From NCBI GenBank assembly GCA_014885115.2, contig WKLE02000590.1:19741-46599 (forward strand): DNA of 26,859 nt, in the 5' to 3' direction. Shown piece after piece: positions 18,579 to 26,859 of this stretch. This stretch comes from Asterionellopsis glacialis. Taxonomy: Eukaryota; Bacillariophyta; Plagiogrammaphyceae; Rhaphoneidales; Asterionellopsidaceae. The position numbers and the translations under genes are program-made. The notes beneath the pieces were generated by a model. That model was given only the letters and a program-made list of their open reading frames with translations, was not told the DNA's origin and did not search any database. How positions within the stretch are numbered: position 1 is the stretch's first letter; every line of letters begins with the position of its first letter.

Positions 18579-18813
18579 ATATAAATAGGTATTGGAAAAA
18601 GATTTTTCAGTTTTGATGAGATTGTTTTACTGGATTTGAAGAGAGACAAAGAAAGCAGAGATCGACATGAAAAGGAAAAACTTACAAATACGTTAAATTT
18701 TCTAAACTTTTAATTGTACACAAGTGTCATTTCAAAAAGATTACAGAAACAACTTTGCAGCTTTATTTCTTATTTTACTGGTGATATGTCGAGTCTCCGC
18801 ATGTAGACTAACT

Positions 18814-18847
18814 GTTACAGTTCGAAACAGTAACATGTACCTGGTAC
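18814..18847. repeat. Imperfect palindrome plus TACCTGGTAC next to a stop codon
   Basis: GTTACAGTTCGAAACAGTAAC at 18814-18834 is a near-palindrome. It is followed by TACCTGGTAC (18838-18847), which abuts the TGA of the transposon-like gene on the minus strand. It might mark an element end or a transcription terminator. Confidence 0.45.
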
Positions 18848-19819
18848 TCATTTAACACTCTTCTCCTTCACTGATGGACATAAATGTGTACGAAAAATAG
18901 TTAACCCAATGGTAGAACCGGGGTTCTCCGACTTGAATGTTTCATACATGGATGATTTAAGAAACAAGTCAAAGTTATAGCACGCTCCAGCAACCAACCA
19001 GACTCGGCGTTGTACTTCTTCTTCTTCTTTTGTGTACGGACACACCACCTTAATGGGCTTGACTGCACTATTATCGATTCTGCTATATTCATCAGACCTA
19101 CAAAACTCGATAATATACCTCCTAGCTGCTGGTTGAATGCAATCCTTTCGAATTTTGCGTGGTACGGGCTTTAGTTGCTTTCCTGTTCTAATAATTTCTG
19201 CTGCAGCTAATCTTGCCTTTTTAATACTTTTTGCATTAGTGCCTAATCTATTTCCAAGCGCATTATCACTGAAAATTGTGTTATCCGTAAAACAAGCGGC
19301 TGCCAGGACTGCGTCGATACTTGATTGTACATTTTTCTCTCTGCTACCGCCTCCTACATTATGGTGTGCTAAGCATCTTCGTATATTATCCACAATCTGC
19401 TTGTCCAATTGGGATTCTTTCAAGTGGTCTCTGCTGCGTATGCCAGTGATGGAATCCCTCACCGAGTCAAAGATTTTGTTGTTGATTAATGTTTTGAGTG
19501 TCCTCGCCGCATGTTCCAGTTTTGATTTGGATATAATTTTTAGGTGCTGTAGTAAATCACTCGCATACAGTTGGTATGATTTTGACGTCAAGCATTCAGA
19601 CGTGTTTCCCCATGTTTCCATATAAAAAAAACCACCAGTTTTCCTAGGATAAAGTATCTTTAGTGCAGATGAAACTTCATCTGTACGTTTTCTTTTCTTC
19701 GTAGCAGTATCTGTGTTTACTGCCGGAGGAGTTCTTGTAGTCATTGACTGAGGAGTTCCTGTAGTCACTGACTGAGGAGTTCCCGAATTTTCTTTCAAGG
19801 CTGACGACGACGCACTCAT
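18848..19819 (-). CDS. Possible transposon-derived DNA-binding protein, perhaps C-terminally truncated
   Basis: Predicted 323 residues. The N-terminus has a Thr/Pro-rich tandem repeat (TPQSVTTG, TPQSMTTR) and a basic nuclear-type signal (KKRKR). A helical region follows, then LGTNAKSIKKARLAA, which resembles a helix-turn-helix. The last 90 residues run ARRYIIEFCRSDEYSRIDNS, a variable part, RRVWL and SMYETFKSENPGSTIGLTIF. This order (FxxSDxxSR, a basic QRR segment, then a short Phe-containing RxxxCP end) resembles the N-terminal half of a widespread transposon-associated family. In those proteins a Cys/His-rich part follows; here the frame stops at once. That comparison is from memory and weak. 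It could be a domesticated or decayed transposase fragment, or a lineage-specific nuclear protein. Confidence 0.5.
   Translation of the reverse strand: MSASSSALKENSGTPQSVTTGTPQSMTTRTPPAVNTDTATKKRKRTDEVSSALKILYPRKTGGFFYMETWGNTSECLTSKSYQLYASDLLQHLKIISKSKLEHAARTLKTLINNKIFDSVRDSITGIRSRDHLKESQLDKQIVDNIRRCLAHHNVGGGSREKNVQSSIDAVLAAACFTDNTIFSDNALGNRLGTNAKSIKKARLAAAEIIRTGKQLKPVPRKIRKDCIQPAARRYIIEFCRSDEYSRIDNSAVKPIKVVCPYTKEEEEVQRRVWLVAGACYNFDLFLKSSMYETFKSENPGSTIGLTIFRTHLCPSVKEKSVK
19726..19784. repeat. 24-nt tandem repeat inside the transposon-like gene
   Basis: About 2.4 copies of a 24-nt unit beginning GAGGAGTTC start at 19726, 19750 and 19774. On the minus strand they encode an eight-residue TPQSxTTx unit near the N-terminus of the protein. 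Confidence 0.85.
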
Positions 19820-20303
19820 TTGACATTATGTAGTCTAACCTTCGACTCCGCCAGAAGATAAAGCAGAAACCAACTTTCTCATGAAAGCGGTGTGCTAATA
19901 AATAGTGGTGGGGGCGTGGAATCGAATGTTGGGGCTTGGGGGTTGCTCTGTGACCTACCGTGGTCAAGTTGACTGGCAGCAGCAGTTACCGCGGTGAATT
20001 GCTAGTAAAATGGAAACGAGCCGTCACCCAAATATCCACCGAGTCTGCAGATGATCCTGATCATACTCCCAGGTACATTAGACATGCAAGGATTATTTAT
20101 TAGGTTCGGTACCTCTAGGACCTACAAATAAGTGCATTTACTTACCTGGTACAGGTACGTCTCGACCTAGAGTAGACATTTCATCATCTGGTGCTGGGAG
20201 TTCGGATTGGTTCGTATTTGTGACTGAAACGTTTGAGTCGCCTTTCTCTTCTTTTCACCATGAAACACATAATAATATTACATTTATCATTCTTTTTGTG
20301 ACA
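19820..20303. promoter_or_regulatory. Divergent promoter interval with dispersed motifs
   Basis: Between the transposon-like gene and the phosphatase lie TAGGACCTAC (20116-20125) and TACCTGGTACAGGTA (20143-20157), the same two motif types seen at 16153-16314. Both are 150-190 bases upstream of the phosphatase ATG. Confidence 0.45.
20260..20301 (+). promoter_or_regulatory. Upstream open reading frame of 13 codons
   Basis: An ATG in fair context (caccATGa) opens the peptide MKHIIILHLSFFL and stops at 20299-20301, two bases before the phosphatase ATG. If it lies in the mRNA it could lower or gate phosphatase translation. This holds only if transcription starts upstream of 20260. Confidence 0.4.
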
Positions 20304-21065
20304 ATGGGTCAATCACACTCGAAACGAAATTTCCCTAGAGGCAGTAAAAGGAAAAAGAAGTTACAGCTGTTCCGACAGAACCCACAGCAAGATGAACCGT
20401 ATGTTCAGGTGATTGGTAATCCTGAATATCTCGATTGGAAGAAACACGTTGTCGTTGAAACTCAAGCGAGACCCGCCTCATCATCCTCAACAGCAACAAA
20501 AGGCGCAGTAGAGGAGGAAAAGGAAAAACAACGACAAGCTTTGATAAAGGAAATAGCCATAAAACAAACGCAAATGCCAATTAAAATAACTCCTTCAATC
20601 TATATTTCAGATTCCAAAGGTGTCTGTAACCTTGACAAATTGAATGAATTAGGTATTACTCATGTATTAAATGTAGGTGGTGATGAGGCAGGTTGGTTAC
20701 CTCCAACAGCATACGCAGAAAGGGGGATAGACTATAAACTTATTGATGCCGTGGATGAACCAACGTATCCCATGTTACGGAACCACTGGGAAGAATGTTA
20801 CAATTATCTACAAAAAGTTAAAAGTGGAAAGTGTGTTGTGCATTGCCAAGCAGGAATGAATCGATCAGGTCTAATTGTGGCAGCTTGGTATATGGTATCA
20901 CAGCGAAAGAATGTATTGGAAACGGTATTGCATTGTCGTACATGTCGTGGAAATTGGCTTTTACATTCCAATTATGGATTTCAAAAACAACTTGTAGCTC
21001 TGGCAAGAGATGAAGGATTGTTAGGTCCAGCTCCTGGTGAACCTGGATGTATCGTCAAGTTATAG
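20304..21065 (+). CDS. Dual-specificity protein phosphatase with N-myristoylation signal
   Basis: Predicted 253-residue cysteine-based phosphatase acting on phospho-Tyr/Ser/Thr. The signature HCQAGMNRSG gives Cys181 and Arg187. The general acid is in LIDAVDE (Asp148 or Asp151), 30-33 residues before the cysteine as usual. The domain begins near ITPSIYISD (about 95) and includes LGITHVLNVGG. The N-terminus MGQSHSK fits an N-myristoylation site (Gly2, small residue at position 6) and is followed by a basic patch (RGSKRKKK), suggesting membrane anchoring. The region between, about 45-90, is low-complexity and charged. ATG 20304 is the first in this frame; the frame extends upstream only from a GTG. 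The architecture recalls small myristoylated DUSPs such as DUSP22 by analogy only. Partner kinases are unknown. Confidence 0.88.
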   Translation: MGQSHSKRNFPRGSKRKKKLQLFRQNPQQDEPYVQVIGNPEYLDWKKHVVVETQARPASSSSTATKGAVEEEKEKQRQALIKEIAIKQTQMPIKITPSIYISDSKGVCNLDKLNELGITHVLNVGGDEAGWLPPTAYAERGIDYKLIDAVDEPTYPMLRNHWEECYNYLQKVKSGKCVVHCQAGMNRSGLIVAAWYMVSQRKNVLETVLHCRTCRGNWLLHSNYGFQKQLVALARDEGLLGPAPGEPGCIVKL

Positions 21066-21305
21066 ATATCTAAAGAGCAATTTTTGTCGAATAATAATAT
21101 ACATATACAGTACGAGAATTTCTTAGCTTCGATTCAAGAAAAATAAATAGTAGAACCTTCCCTCTTTTCTTGTCAGAACAATATCAGAATACAAAGAAGA
21201 TTGAGAAACTAGAAAGTTTGTAAATGTCTTATTGAAAGAATTTTTGTGAGCCCACAAGCAATTGTTGACTCTTTTCCTAAAGAAAATAATTGTTTTCTAT
21301 TGGTA

Positions 21306-22847
21306 TTATTCCTGAGGATTTGCTTCGTCTTGTTCTTTTTCTTCATTTTGAATTTTTTCCTTTCCAGTTTCTTCGTCGATACTTTTAGGCCACCAGAGGG
21401 GTGTGTAGGGTAAAAAACGATATTCTTTGGTATGATCACCAATAGTGACACGGTTTAAACGTGACCATCCTTCTTTTCCTTTCAACAATCCAACACGATC
21501 AAGTCTCATTTGTGCCAATACTATGGGTAACCCCTCCAAGGGTGGTGATACAATTTGCCCAATCGTCTTTCCATCCTTGGTATCAATAATCTTACTACCC
21601 TTTTTCACAATTTGTGACAATTCTTCTACCATGACATTGCCAGCTTCTTGTAACTTTTTCAATTCATCATTATCATCATTACCACTACTTTCAGCTGTTG
21701 CTTGTTCATCATTAGTACCATCACCTCCAACGCTTGCTGCATCAGCATTAGCAGCAGTACTATCATTACTGGCCTCTCCTGGCATTTGAACATTCCCCAT
21801 GAGCATCGATATAAGACCACCAGCTGCAGGTGCGGATAAATTAGGTAATTTACCAGGTAATATTTGTTTTTCTTCTTCGGATAATTCCGATTGTGAATCT
21901 TGCATTTTATGTGCAAGTATCCAAGGTTTGGGGACTTCCGTTTGAGTATCGGTTAGAATGATGGGCATGATGCGCTTACGTATAACACCTGTATGATGCG
22001 ATCGTGCTGTCAATTCTTGGCCCAAATAACATCCCTTGGAAAAGGATACAGCATTTAAAAATTCTTGATTGCATTCCAAGGCAGTCTTGCCCTGAATTTC
22101 AATCCCTTCTGCTACACCTGATAATTTACGAATCACATCATATGTACCATTTGATTTCGGAAACATTTTTGACATCATACTTTCGAATTTGACGCGTCGT
22201 TGGTCTATTGTTGTAGCACCTTCTGCTTCTTCCTCCTCTTGAGGAAGCGACAAAATACGCATCCCCAAGGATGGGTGTCTTGGATCCATAGCTGCCAAAT
22301 ATCCTGGTGGAGATCCTTTTGCATTTAATGTCCCATATACAACGTGTGCACTAATATCATCTGATTTATCTTGGATTGTGACCTTGGTACGACGTAATTT
22401 GTATTGTTTCAAATGCTTCAATAAATCATCAGCTGCACTACCTGGTACATCAATCAAATATTCCATTTCATCCTCATTTTCATTTTCATCCTCATTATTA
22501 CTGCTCATTTTCCATAGAAAGGCATCTGTCAGTATACGTCCCTTTTGATCTAAGAAACACGTGGATCTCATTTTAGATGTAAATTCAATATCAGGTGGAA
22601 TCTGTGCTTCTTCTTCGAGACTCAAGGTACCAGGTGCAGGTTTTTCCCATTTATATTCAGGACGTGGTGCCGGTGGTTCAGACACTAAATCACATGTCAC
22701 CAATCCCTGTAGATACGGTGTAGCACCTTTTCCCTTGACAGATAATATACGACGTACAGATGGATGAAAACTTTCATGACCCAAACTCCATAATTTACCA
22801 AATCGTCCCGAAGCTGCAGCTATTATATTTTTAGTTGTTTGTGCCAT
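21306..22847 (-). CDS. IBA57: IBA57/YgfZ-type iron-sulfur cluster assembly factor
   Basis: Predicted 513-residue member of the GcvT-like YgfZ/IBA57 family, which with ISCA proteins matures [4Fe-4S] clusters in mitochondria, for example those of aconitase and radical SAM enzymes. The diagnostic block FSKGCYLGQELTARSHHTGV holds the conserved Cys (Cys273) of the KGCYxGQE signature. Upstream are LQGLVTCDL, FLDQKGRILTD and EGIEIQGKTALE, in family order. The C-terminal barrel includes GQIVSPPLEGLPIVLAQMRL. A 75-residue Asp/Asn/Ala/Gly-rich insert (about 327-402) splits that barrel from the rest, and a smaller acidic insert lies near 115-128. The N-terminus is weakly basic (KNIIAAASGRFGKLW), compatible with mitochondrial import. 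The frame reaches 22886 without ATG, so 22847 is the start. It shares a divergent promoter with the carrier fusion. Confidence 0.9.
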   Translation of the reverse strand: MAQTTKNIIAAASGRFGKLWSLGHESFHPSVRRILSVKGKGATPYLQGLVTCDLVSEPPAPRPEYKWEKPAPGTLSLEEEAQIPPDIEFTSKMRSTCFLDQKGRILTDAFLWKMSSNNEDENENEDEMEYLIDVPGSAADDLLKHLKQYKLRRTKVTIQDKSDDISAHVVYGTLNAKGSPPGYLAAMDPRHPSLGMRILSLPQEEEEAEGATTIDQRRVKFESMMSKMFPKSNGTYDVIRKLSGVAEGIEIQGKTALECNQEFLNAVSFSKGCYLGQELTARSHHTGVIRKRIMPIILTDTQTEVPKPWILAHKMQDSQSELSEEEKQILPGKLPNLSAPAAGGLISMLMGNVQMPGEASNDSTAANADAASVGGDGTNDEQATAESSGNDDNDELKKLQEAGNVMVEELSQIVKKGSKIIDTKDGKTIGQIVSPPLEGLPIVLAQMRLDRVGLLKGKEGWSRLNRVTIGDHTKEYRFLPYTPLWWPKSIDEETGKEKIQNEEKEQDEANPQE

Positions 22848-23672
22848 TTTGCGATGCGTGTTACTATTCTTTTTCACCGATTTCAACCTGCTGTCGTTGT
22901 TTCCTTCTTAGAGTAAAACTCTTTGACCTTCTCTACGTGTAATGGAGGTGTCAAATAATCTTACTACAATATCTAGTTAGTGTTCCGCCTGCAGCTGTGC
23001 TGGCAGCTTTATTCTTGTGATGTGTTCTCTTCTTGTGCAGGCTGGTTTCTCTTCCTCTTTCTGTCTGGATTTCTCATATTTCTGCGGCTCGTGTCGAATC
23101 TTTCCTTTCCTCTCGCCTGCGCTTGTCGATAGAAGTTCCCTTGCGCGCATCGACGTGCACATTTTAAAAGAGAGGGGTGATCACTTTCAGTCGTTCTCTA
23201 AGTGTAAAAAGAAAAAGTCAGAAGATTCTTTGTTTTGAAGCATTTTCAAGCAGGAAGATGAAGTCACTTTGAACTAGCTGATTTTCTCTCAAAAATTATC
23301 TTGACACAGCCATATGTATGCATGACACACCCGCTTCTTCTTCGTCGTTTGTGTTTTGTAGGCTTGAAAGAGAGAATTGAGTTCTAACGAATGAGAATCG
23401 GTTGACACTTCCAACTGATTCGAAAGTCGACAACTAGTTTCGATTTTTGGTTTTATTAATAAATAGGTTCAACATTTTTGTTTTGCGTGTAAAAAAAAGT
23501 TTTGGAAGAAAAAAAGTGTAGAACCTTGTTGGAGAGACGTGTGCCATTACAGTAGACTATATTTATTTATTTGTTCTTTGGTTCCTCCCTCTCTCATTTG
23601 GTTTTAAGTACAAATCCATTTATAAGTACACTGTCTTTTTTAAAAGAGACTTTTTGAGTTCATCATTACAGC
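22848..23672. promoter_or_regulatory. Divergent promoter interval between IBA57 and the carrier fusion
   Basis: This 825-bp gap lies between divergent starts. A TATATTTATTTATT stretch at 23558-23571 is about 100 bases before the carrier ATG. Overlapping short frames on both strands near 22977-23238 are charged or Cys/Phe-rich without family resemblance, and I do not call them genes. Confidence 0.4.
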
Positions 23673-26600
23673 ATGATATCAGAATCGAGGAAGAAGCAAA
23701 CCCAAAGGATCATCCTTTGTAACAACAGCAAGAAGTGTCCTCCTGAACCAAGACGAAGGATGCTTTTTGGTTGCTACTTCTATATTATAGTAATATTGTT
23801 AGTATTGGTCTCCTGTACGAAAGTAGCTGCTTTTCAGTCTCACTACAGTAGCAGCTTATCACTTTGGAGAACAAGAACTACAACAAAATCAAAAACAACT
23901 CTTCATCATCCATTATTATCAAGAAATTTCATAACCACTAAAGTCAATGATGAAAGGGCATCAAGGAAACTTTCCCAAAACTCAGAAGAAGAAAATAGTA
24001 AAGAAACATTTCTTTCTTCAAAAGCATTGCTAAAAAATGCAGAAAAAAGGTTACAACTACAACAGCTACAGACAACAATGTCTTCTTCAGCTACTACAGG
24101 AGGAGAAGACGAACACCAAGAGTTGTCGTCTTCCATACAATCACGCCGATTGCTATTTGCTACTGCATTATTCACAACTGCAGCTACATTAGCTGCAGTG
24201 GATGAAACATCACCATCTACTACTGCTTGGGCAGCAGCAGATAGTTCTTCCTTGAAATATACACGTTCACCTGTCAATAAACGTTCAGGTGTAACAGTCT
24301 TTGATGCGGAAAAGGATGGGTACAATGTACGATTCGTGACATACCTTTCTAGATTTTTATTATGTTTTGATGATGATTGTCAACGCTGGTGGTTTTCACG
24401 TGCCAATGATTTACCACGTCGTGGTACAGCTAATGAAATTGATGAAATACGATTACAACAATTCGCATCCTTTTCAGCATCGGTTGAAGTTGGATTACAA
24501 GAATTTCGTGGTTCCAATGGGCCAGAACATTTAATGGAAAGTTTACTTGCAAGATTTTGTCCACCACCGGAACAGCTTTCGTCAGCATCGTCGTTGTCGT
24601 CACCTCAAGATAATGCAGCAGCTGCAGCAACTGCACGTCAGCAACGTGAAATCAAGGAAGCCCGGAGACAAATTGCCTTATTGTTTGGATTGATGGAAGT
24701 TGGACAACCTGTAGAAGCCATTACGAAACTATTAGCTGCTATTGATAACGGTTCTGTCCAATCTGTATCCATTGTTGATCCTGGATCAGGATATGCGCCC
24801 GGATATGGTGCACCGCTTGTAACATTTCCTCAACCTGAAGCAGCCGACACTGGTGGTGGTAGTAGTCAATACGAAACTGCAACTGGACGTGCTATATTAC
24901 GTCCTAATGGACGAATTCTTCGTATTGATATCCCTAATCATGGATCTGGATACACCAAACCTCCCCAAGTTTCGATTACACCACCTGCTATTATGAAAGC
25001 AGGAACTAAGGGTAATTCAACAGCATGTGCTGCTACAGCTAAGGCATATGTCTTCAAGAATGGTGTGAACAAAGGTCGGTTGGAACGTATACAACTCGTT
25101 GATCCTGGTACGGGATATGGTGAAAACGAAGCAATCCAGGTCACAATAAGTCCTCCAGATTTATCTACATCTGAGGGTGGCGTTCAAGCCGTTGCAAAAG
25201 CAGTACCAGAACTTGAAGTTGGGGGTATTGAAATTATCAATCCTGGATCAGGGTATGCTGTGGAAAAACCAATGTCTGTACAAGTTGATTCACCTCCTGT
25301 CACATCTAGATATGATATGAATGATCCATTAAGAATACCTGCTGGAAGTGGTAGATCATCGTTGGGTACCGGTGAAAAAATTGCAGCCCTTGCTACCAAT
25401 GAAGGGAAGGGTGGTGGTGGTGGATGTATTGGACGCGCCTGTTATGATCGACCTGTAGAAGCTGTGGCTACCATCCGTGCAGAGATGAATAGTTACAAAA
25501 TGTTTCGGAATGAAGATGATGCCGCTCGAGCTTCACGAGTTGAAGAGTCATCACTTTCCAAGAGAAATTTAGAGTTGTCAACGACACCTTCAGAACAATT
25601 TGTGAGTGCTTCAAGTAGTGGTCCAGATGGTGAAGCAGGTTTACCGTCTCTACCCTTTTGGAGTGGTGGACCATCCACGTCTAAACAATTATTGACATTA
25701 CTTCCTGCAGGTATTGGATTAGAATACGATCCAAAACTGAAGAGGTACAGTCTGGCGGTGAATAAGGACATGGACATTTCATGGATGAAACCTGATGCGT
25801 CATCAAGAGCATTAGATCCTAAATTTGGTCCAAGGGGACGATCACCTATCGAACGTGAAATGGAATTGGGCATAGGCACATATCTTCGTTTTATTGCATC
25901 GGGGGCTGTCTGTGCATCAGCAGTTCATTTGATGTTGACCCCTATTGACGTCGTAAAGACCAAGGTACAAACAGACCCAGAAAAATATCCTAATATTGTA
26001 TCTGCTTTGAAGACTGTTTTGGAAAAAGAAGGACCCGGAACATTTTTCACTGGATGGGTACCAACCTTTGGTGGATTTTTTATTTGGGGAGGAGTTTCAT
26101 TTGCCTTTACAGAATTTGTTAGAAGGTATTTAGAAGGAGCCGCCGGATCTATGGCATCTTCCTATGAGGTTCCAATCATTCTTGCATCATCGGCAGCTGG
26201 TGCCTTTGTGGGGTCCTTCATTTTAACTCCCTCGGAAGCTGTTCGTATCCGATCTGTAGCACAACCTGACTTTGCACCCAACATTCTTGGTGTGTATACC
26301 CGCATTGTAGCCGAAGAAGGATTCTCATCACTCTTTAGTGCTCTACCTGCCTTTTTAGTGAAAGAATTACCATTCGGTATGGCCAAATTTACAGTATTTG
26401 ATTTGTCCACAGCCTACATGTACAATCAAGTTCCTGCAGCACGTGAAGATATCAAATTAAGTCTCTTTGTAAGTTTGGCAGGTGGGACATTAGGTGGGAT
26501 ATGTGCTGCAGTTGTTAGTAATCCAGGTGATGCAACAATATCTGAAATGAAAAAGGCTAAAACGGATATGACACCATTGGATGCTGCCAAGGTGTTATTA

Positions 26601-26789
26601 GAACGTGGTGGTGCAGCCAACTTCTTTCGAGGATTACCACTGCGTATGGTATTCTATTCTCTCCTTGTTAGTTTACAATTCTTTGTCTATGATGGCGTTC
26701 GATTTGCCTTGGGCATTGGTGCAGATGATTTGAAACTGTACCTTGATGTGTTGGGCGGTGCTCTTCGTGAAAGTGGTGGTCCTGTGTAA
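23673..26789 (+). CDS. Predicted plastid SLC25 phosphate-carrier-like protein with N-terminal GSGY-repeat domain
   Basis: Predicted 1038 residues in one exon. A hydrophobic signal (FYIIVILLVLVSC) ends VAAF (52-54), an ASAF-like plastid import site; a Ser/Thr-rich transit region follows. Residues 158-188 (RRLLFATALFTTAATL, ending AWAAAD) form a second signal-like segment. Residues 200-355 are an unrecognised helical region (LLCFDDDCQRWWF is typical). Four repeats of the form IxIxxPGSGYxxPPxV follow: SIVDPGSGY (366-374), DIPNHGSGY (419-427), QLVDPGTGY (474-482) and EIINPGSGY (520-528). After a low-complexity linker, 735-1015 is a complete mitochondrial-carrier domain with signatures PIDVVK (757-762), PSEAVR (853-858) and PGDATI (951-956). 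The loss of the basic residue in the third, and KVQTDPEKYPNI plus GWVPTFGG, match the phosphate carrier subgroup. Alternative start: ATG 23760. A role in phosphate exchange across a plastid envelope is inferred. Confidence 0.85.
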   Translation: MISESRKKQTQRIILCNNSKKCPPEPRRRMLFGCYFYIIVILLVLVSCTKVAAFQSHYSSSLSLWRTRTTTKSKTTLHHPLLSRNFITTKVNDERASRKLSQNSEEENSKETFLSSKALLKNAEKRLQLQQLQTTMSSSATTGGEDEHQELSSSIQSRRLLFATALFTTAATLAAVDETSPSTTAWAAADSSSLKYTRSPVNKRSGVTVFDAEKDGYNVRFVTYLSRFLLCFDDDCQRWWFSRANDLPRRGTANEIDEIRLQQFASFSASVEVGLQEFRGSNGPEHLMESLLARFCPPPEQLSSASSLSSPQDNAAAAATARQQREIKEARRQIALLFGLMEVGQPVEAITKLLAAIDNGSVQSVSIVDPGSGYAPGYGAPLVTFPQPEAADTGGGSSQYETATGRAILRPNGRILRIDIPNHGSGYTKPPQVSITPPAIMKAGTKGNSTACAATAKAYVFKNGVNKGRLERIQLVDPGTGYGENEAIQVTISPPDLSTSEGGVQAVAKAVPELEVGGIEIINPGSGYAVEKPMSVQVDSPPVTSRYDMNDPLRIPAGSGRSSLGTGEKIAALATNEGKGGGGGCIGRACYDRPVEAVATIRAEMNSYKMFRNEDDAARASRVEESSLSKRNLELSTTPSEQFVSASSSGPDGEAGLPSLPFWSGGPSTSKQLLTLLPAGIGLEYDPKLKRYSLAVNKDMDISWMKPDASSRALDPKFGPRGRSPIEREMELGIGTYLRFIASGAVCASAVHLMLTPIDVVKTKVQTDPEKYPNIVSALKTVLEKEGPGTFFTGWVPTFGGFFIWGGVSFAFTEFVRRYLEGAAGSMASSYEVPIILASSAAGAFVGSFILTPSEAVRIRSVAQPDFAPNILGVYTRIVAEEGFSSLFSALPAFLVKELPFGMAKFTVFDLSTAYMYNQVPAAREDIKLSLFVSLAGGTLGGICAAVVSNPGDATISEMKKAKTDMTPLDAAKVLLERGGAANFFRGLPLRMVFYSLLVSLQFFVYDGVRFALGIGADDLKLYLDVLGGALRESGGPV

Positions 26790-26859
26790 GTCTTTTAGGA
26801 AAACAGTCCAACGAAATCTCTTTAACACTTTTAAGTAAACAAACTATGATTAAACAGAT

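Noticed and set aside
19137..19625. 162-codon plus-strand frame inside the transposon-like gene
   Set aside because: Antisense shadow with no domain; the minus-strand frame has a nuclear signal, repeats and a continuous 323-codon length.
22437..22450. Dispersed TACCTGGTA motif inside IBA57
   Set aside because: It encodes part of a Val-Pro-Gly-Ser stretch in a conserved frame, so chance codon use explains it.
22977..23238. Overlapping open frames on both strands between IBA57 and the carrier fusion
   Set aside because: Simple charged or Phe/Ser/Cys-rich composition in a divergent promoter; nothing recognisable on either strand.
1..26859. tRNA, rRNA, CRISPR array or intact mobile element with terminal repeats
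   Set aside because: I looked on both strands and saw no tRNA-like T-loop with matching arms, no rRNA segments, no regular direct-repeat array and no element with clear terminal repeats.

Overview
This window looks like nuclear DNA from a diatom or a close stramenopile relative. The gene models are eukaryotic: single exons or a few exons, with GT-AG introns of about 75-280 nt and no operons. Genes alternate strand almost perfectly, so intergenic gaps are either shared divergent promoters or convergent 3' ends. Three proteins carry an ER-type signal peptide whose cleavage site is followed by Phe (TSAF, ATSF, AAF). This is the ASAF-like signature used to import proteins into the four-membrane plastids of diatoms. 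Other products carry mitochondrial presequences. I cannot name the species. One assembly gap of 95 Ns lies at 15980-16074.

Layout. 1-1090: no recognisable gene. 1091-2164 (+): two-exon HAD phosphatase of the HisB/GmhB type. 2629-3927 (-): N-formylglutamate amidohydrolase-like protein. 4529-7664 (+): four-exon protein with a PI-PLC X domain followed by five membrane segments. 7785-8450 (-, perhaps from 8676): multi-pass membrane protein of unknown function. 9124-11169 (-): plastid-type RelA/SpoT homologue with a degenerate hydrolase domain. 11170-13584: a 2.4-kb gap with two weak candidate small genes, a CxxC-x14-CxxC microprotein near 12232 (+) and a two-exon model at 12834-13235 (-). 13585-14793 (+): alpha/beta hydrolase with an apparent thylakoid-lumen targeting signal. 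15135-15676 (-): two-exon mitochondrial EF-hand-like protein. 16743-18578 (+): mitochondrial class I fumarase. 18848-19819 (-): possible transposon-derived DNA-binding protein. 20304-21065 (+): probably myristoylated dual-specificity phosphatase. 21306-22847 (-): IBA57-type Fe-S assembly factor. 23673-26789 (+): fusion of a plastid-type presequence, a new N-terminal region, four GSGY repeats and a phosphate-carrier-like SLC25 domain.

How the genes relate. There is no single pathway here. The class I fumarase needs a [4Fe-4S] cluster, and IBA57 helps build mitochondrial [4Fe-4S] clusters, so those two may be linked functionally. The RelA/SpoT homologue, the lumenal hydrolase and the carrier fusion are predicted plastid proteins.

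The most unusual content is the two fusion architectures (PI-PLC plus five membrane segments; GSGY repeats plus phosphate carrier) and a pair of short palindromic motifs, TACCTGGTA and GTAGGTCCTAC. The motifs recur in several intergenic gaps and are densest at 16153-16314.
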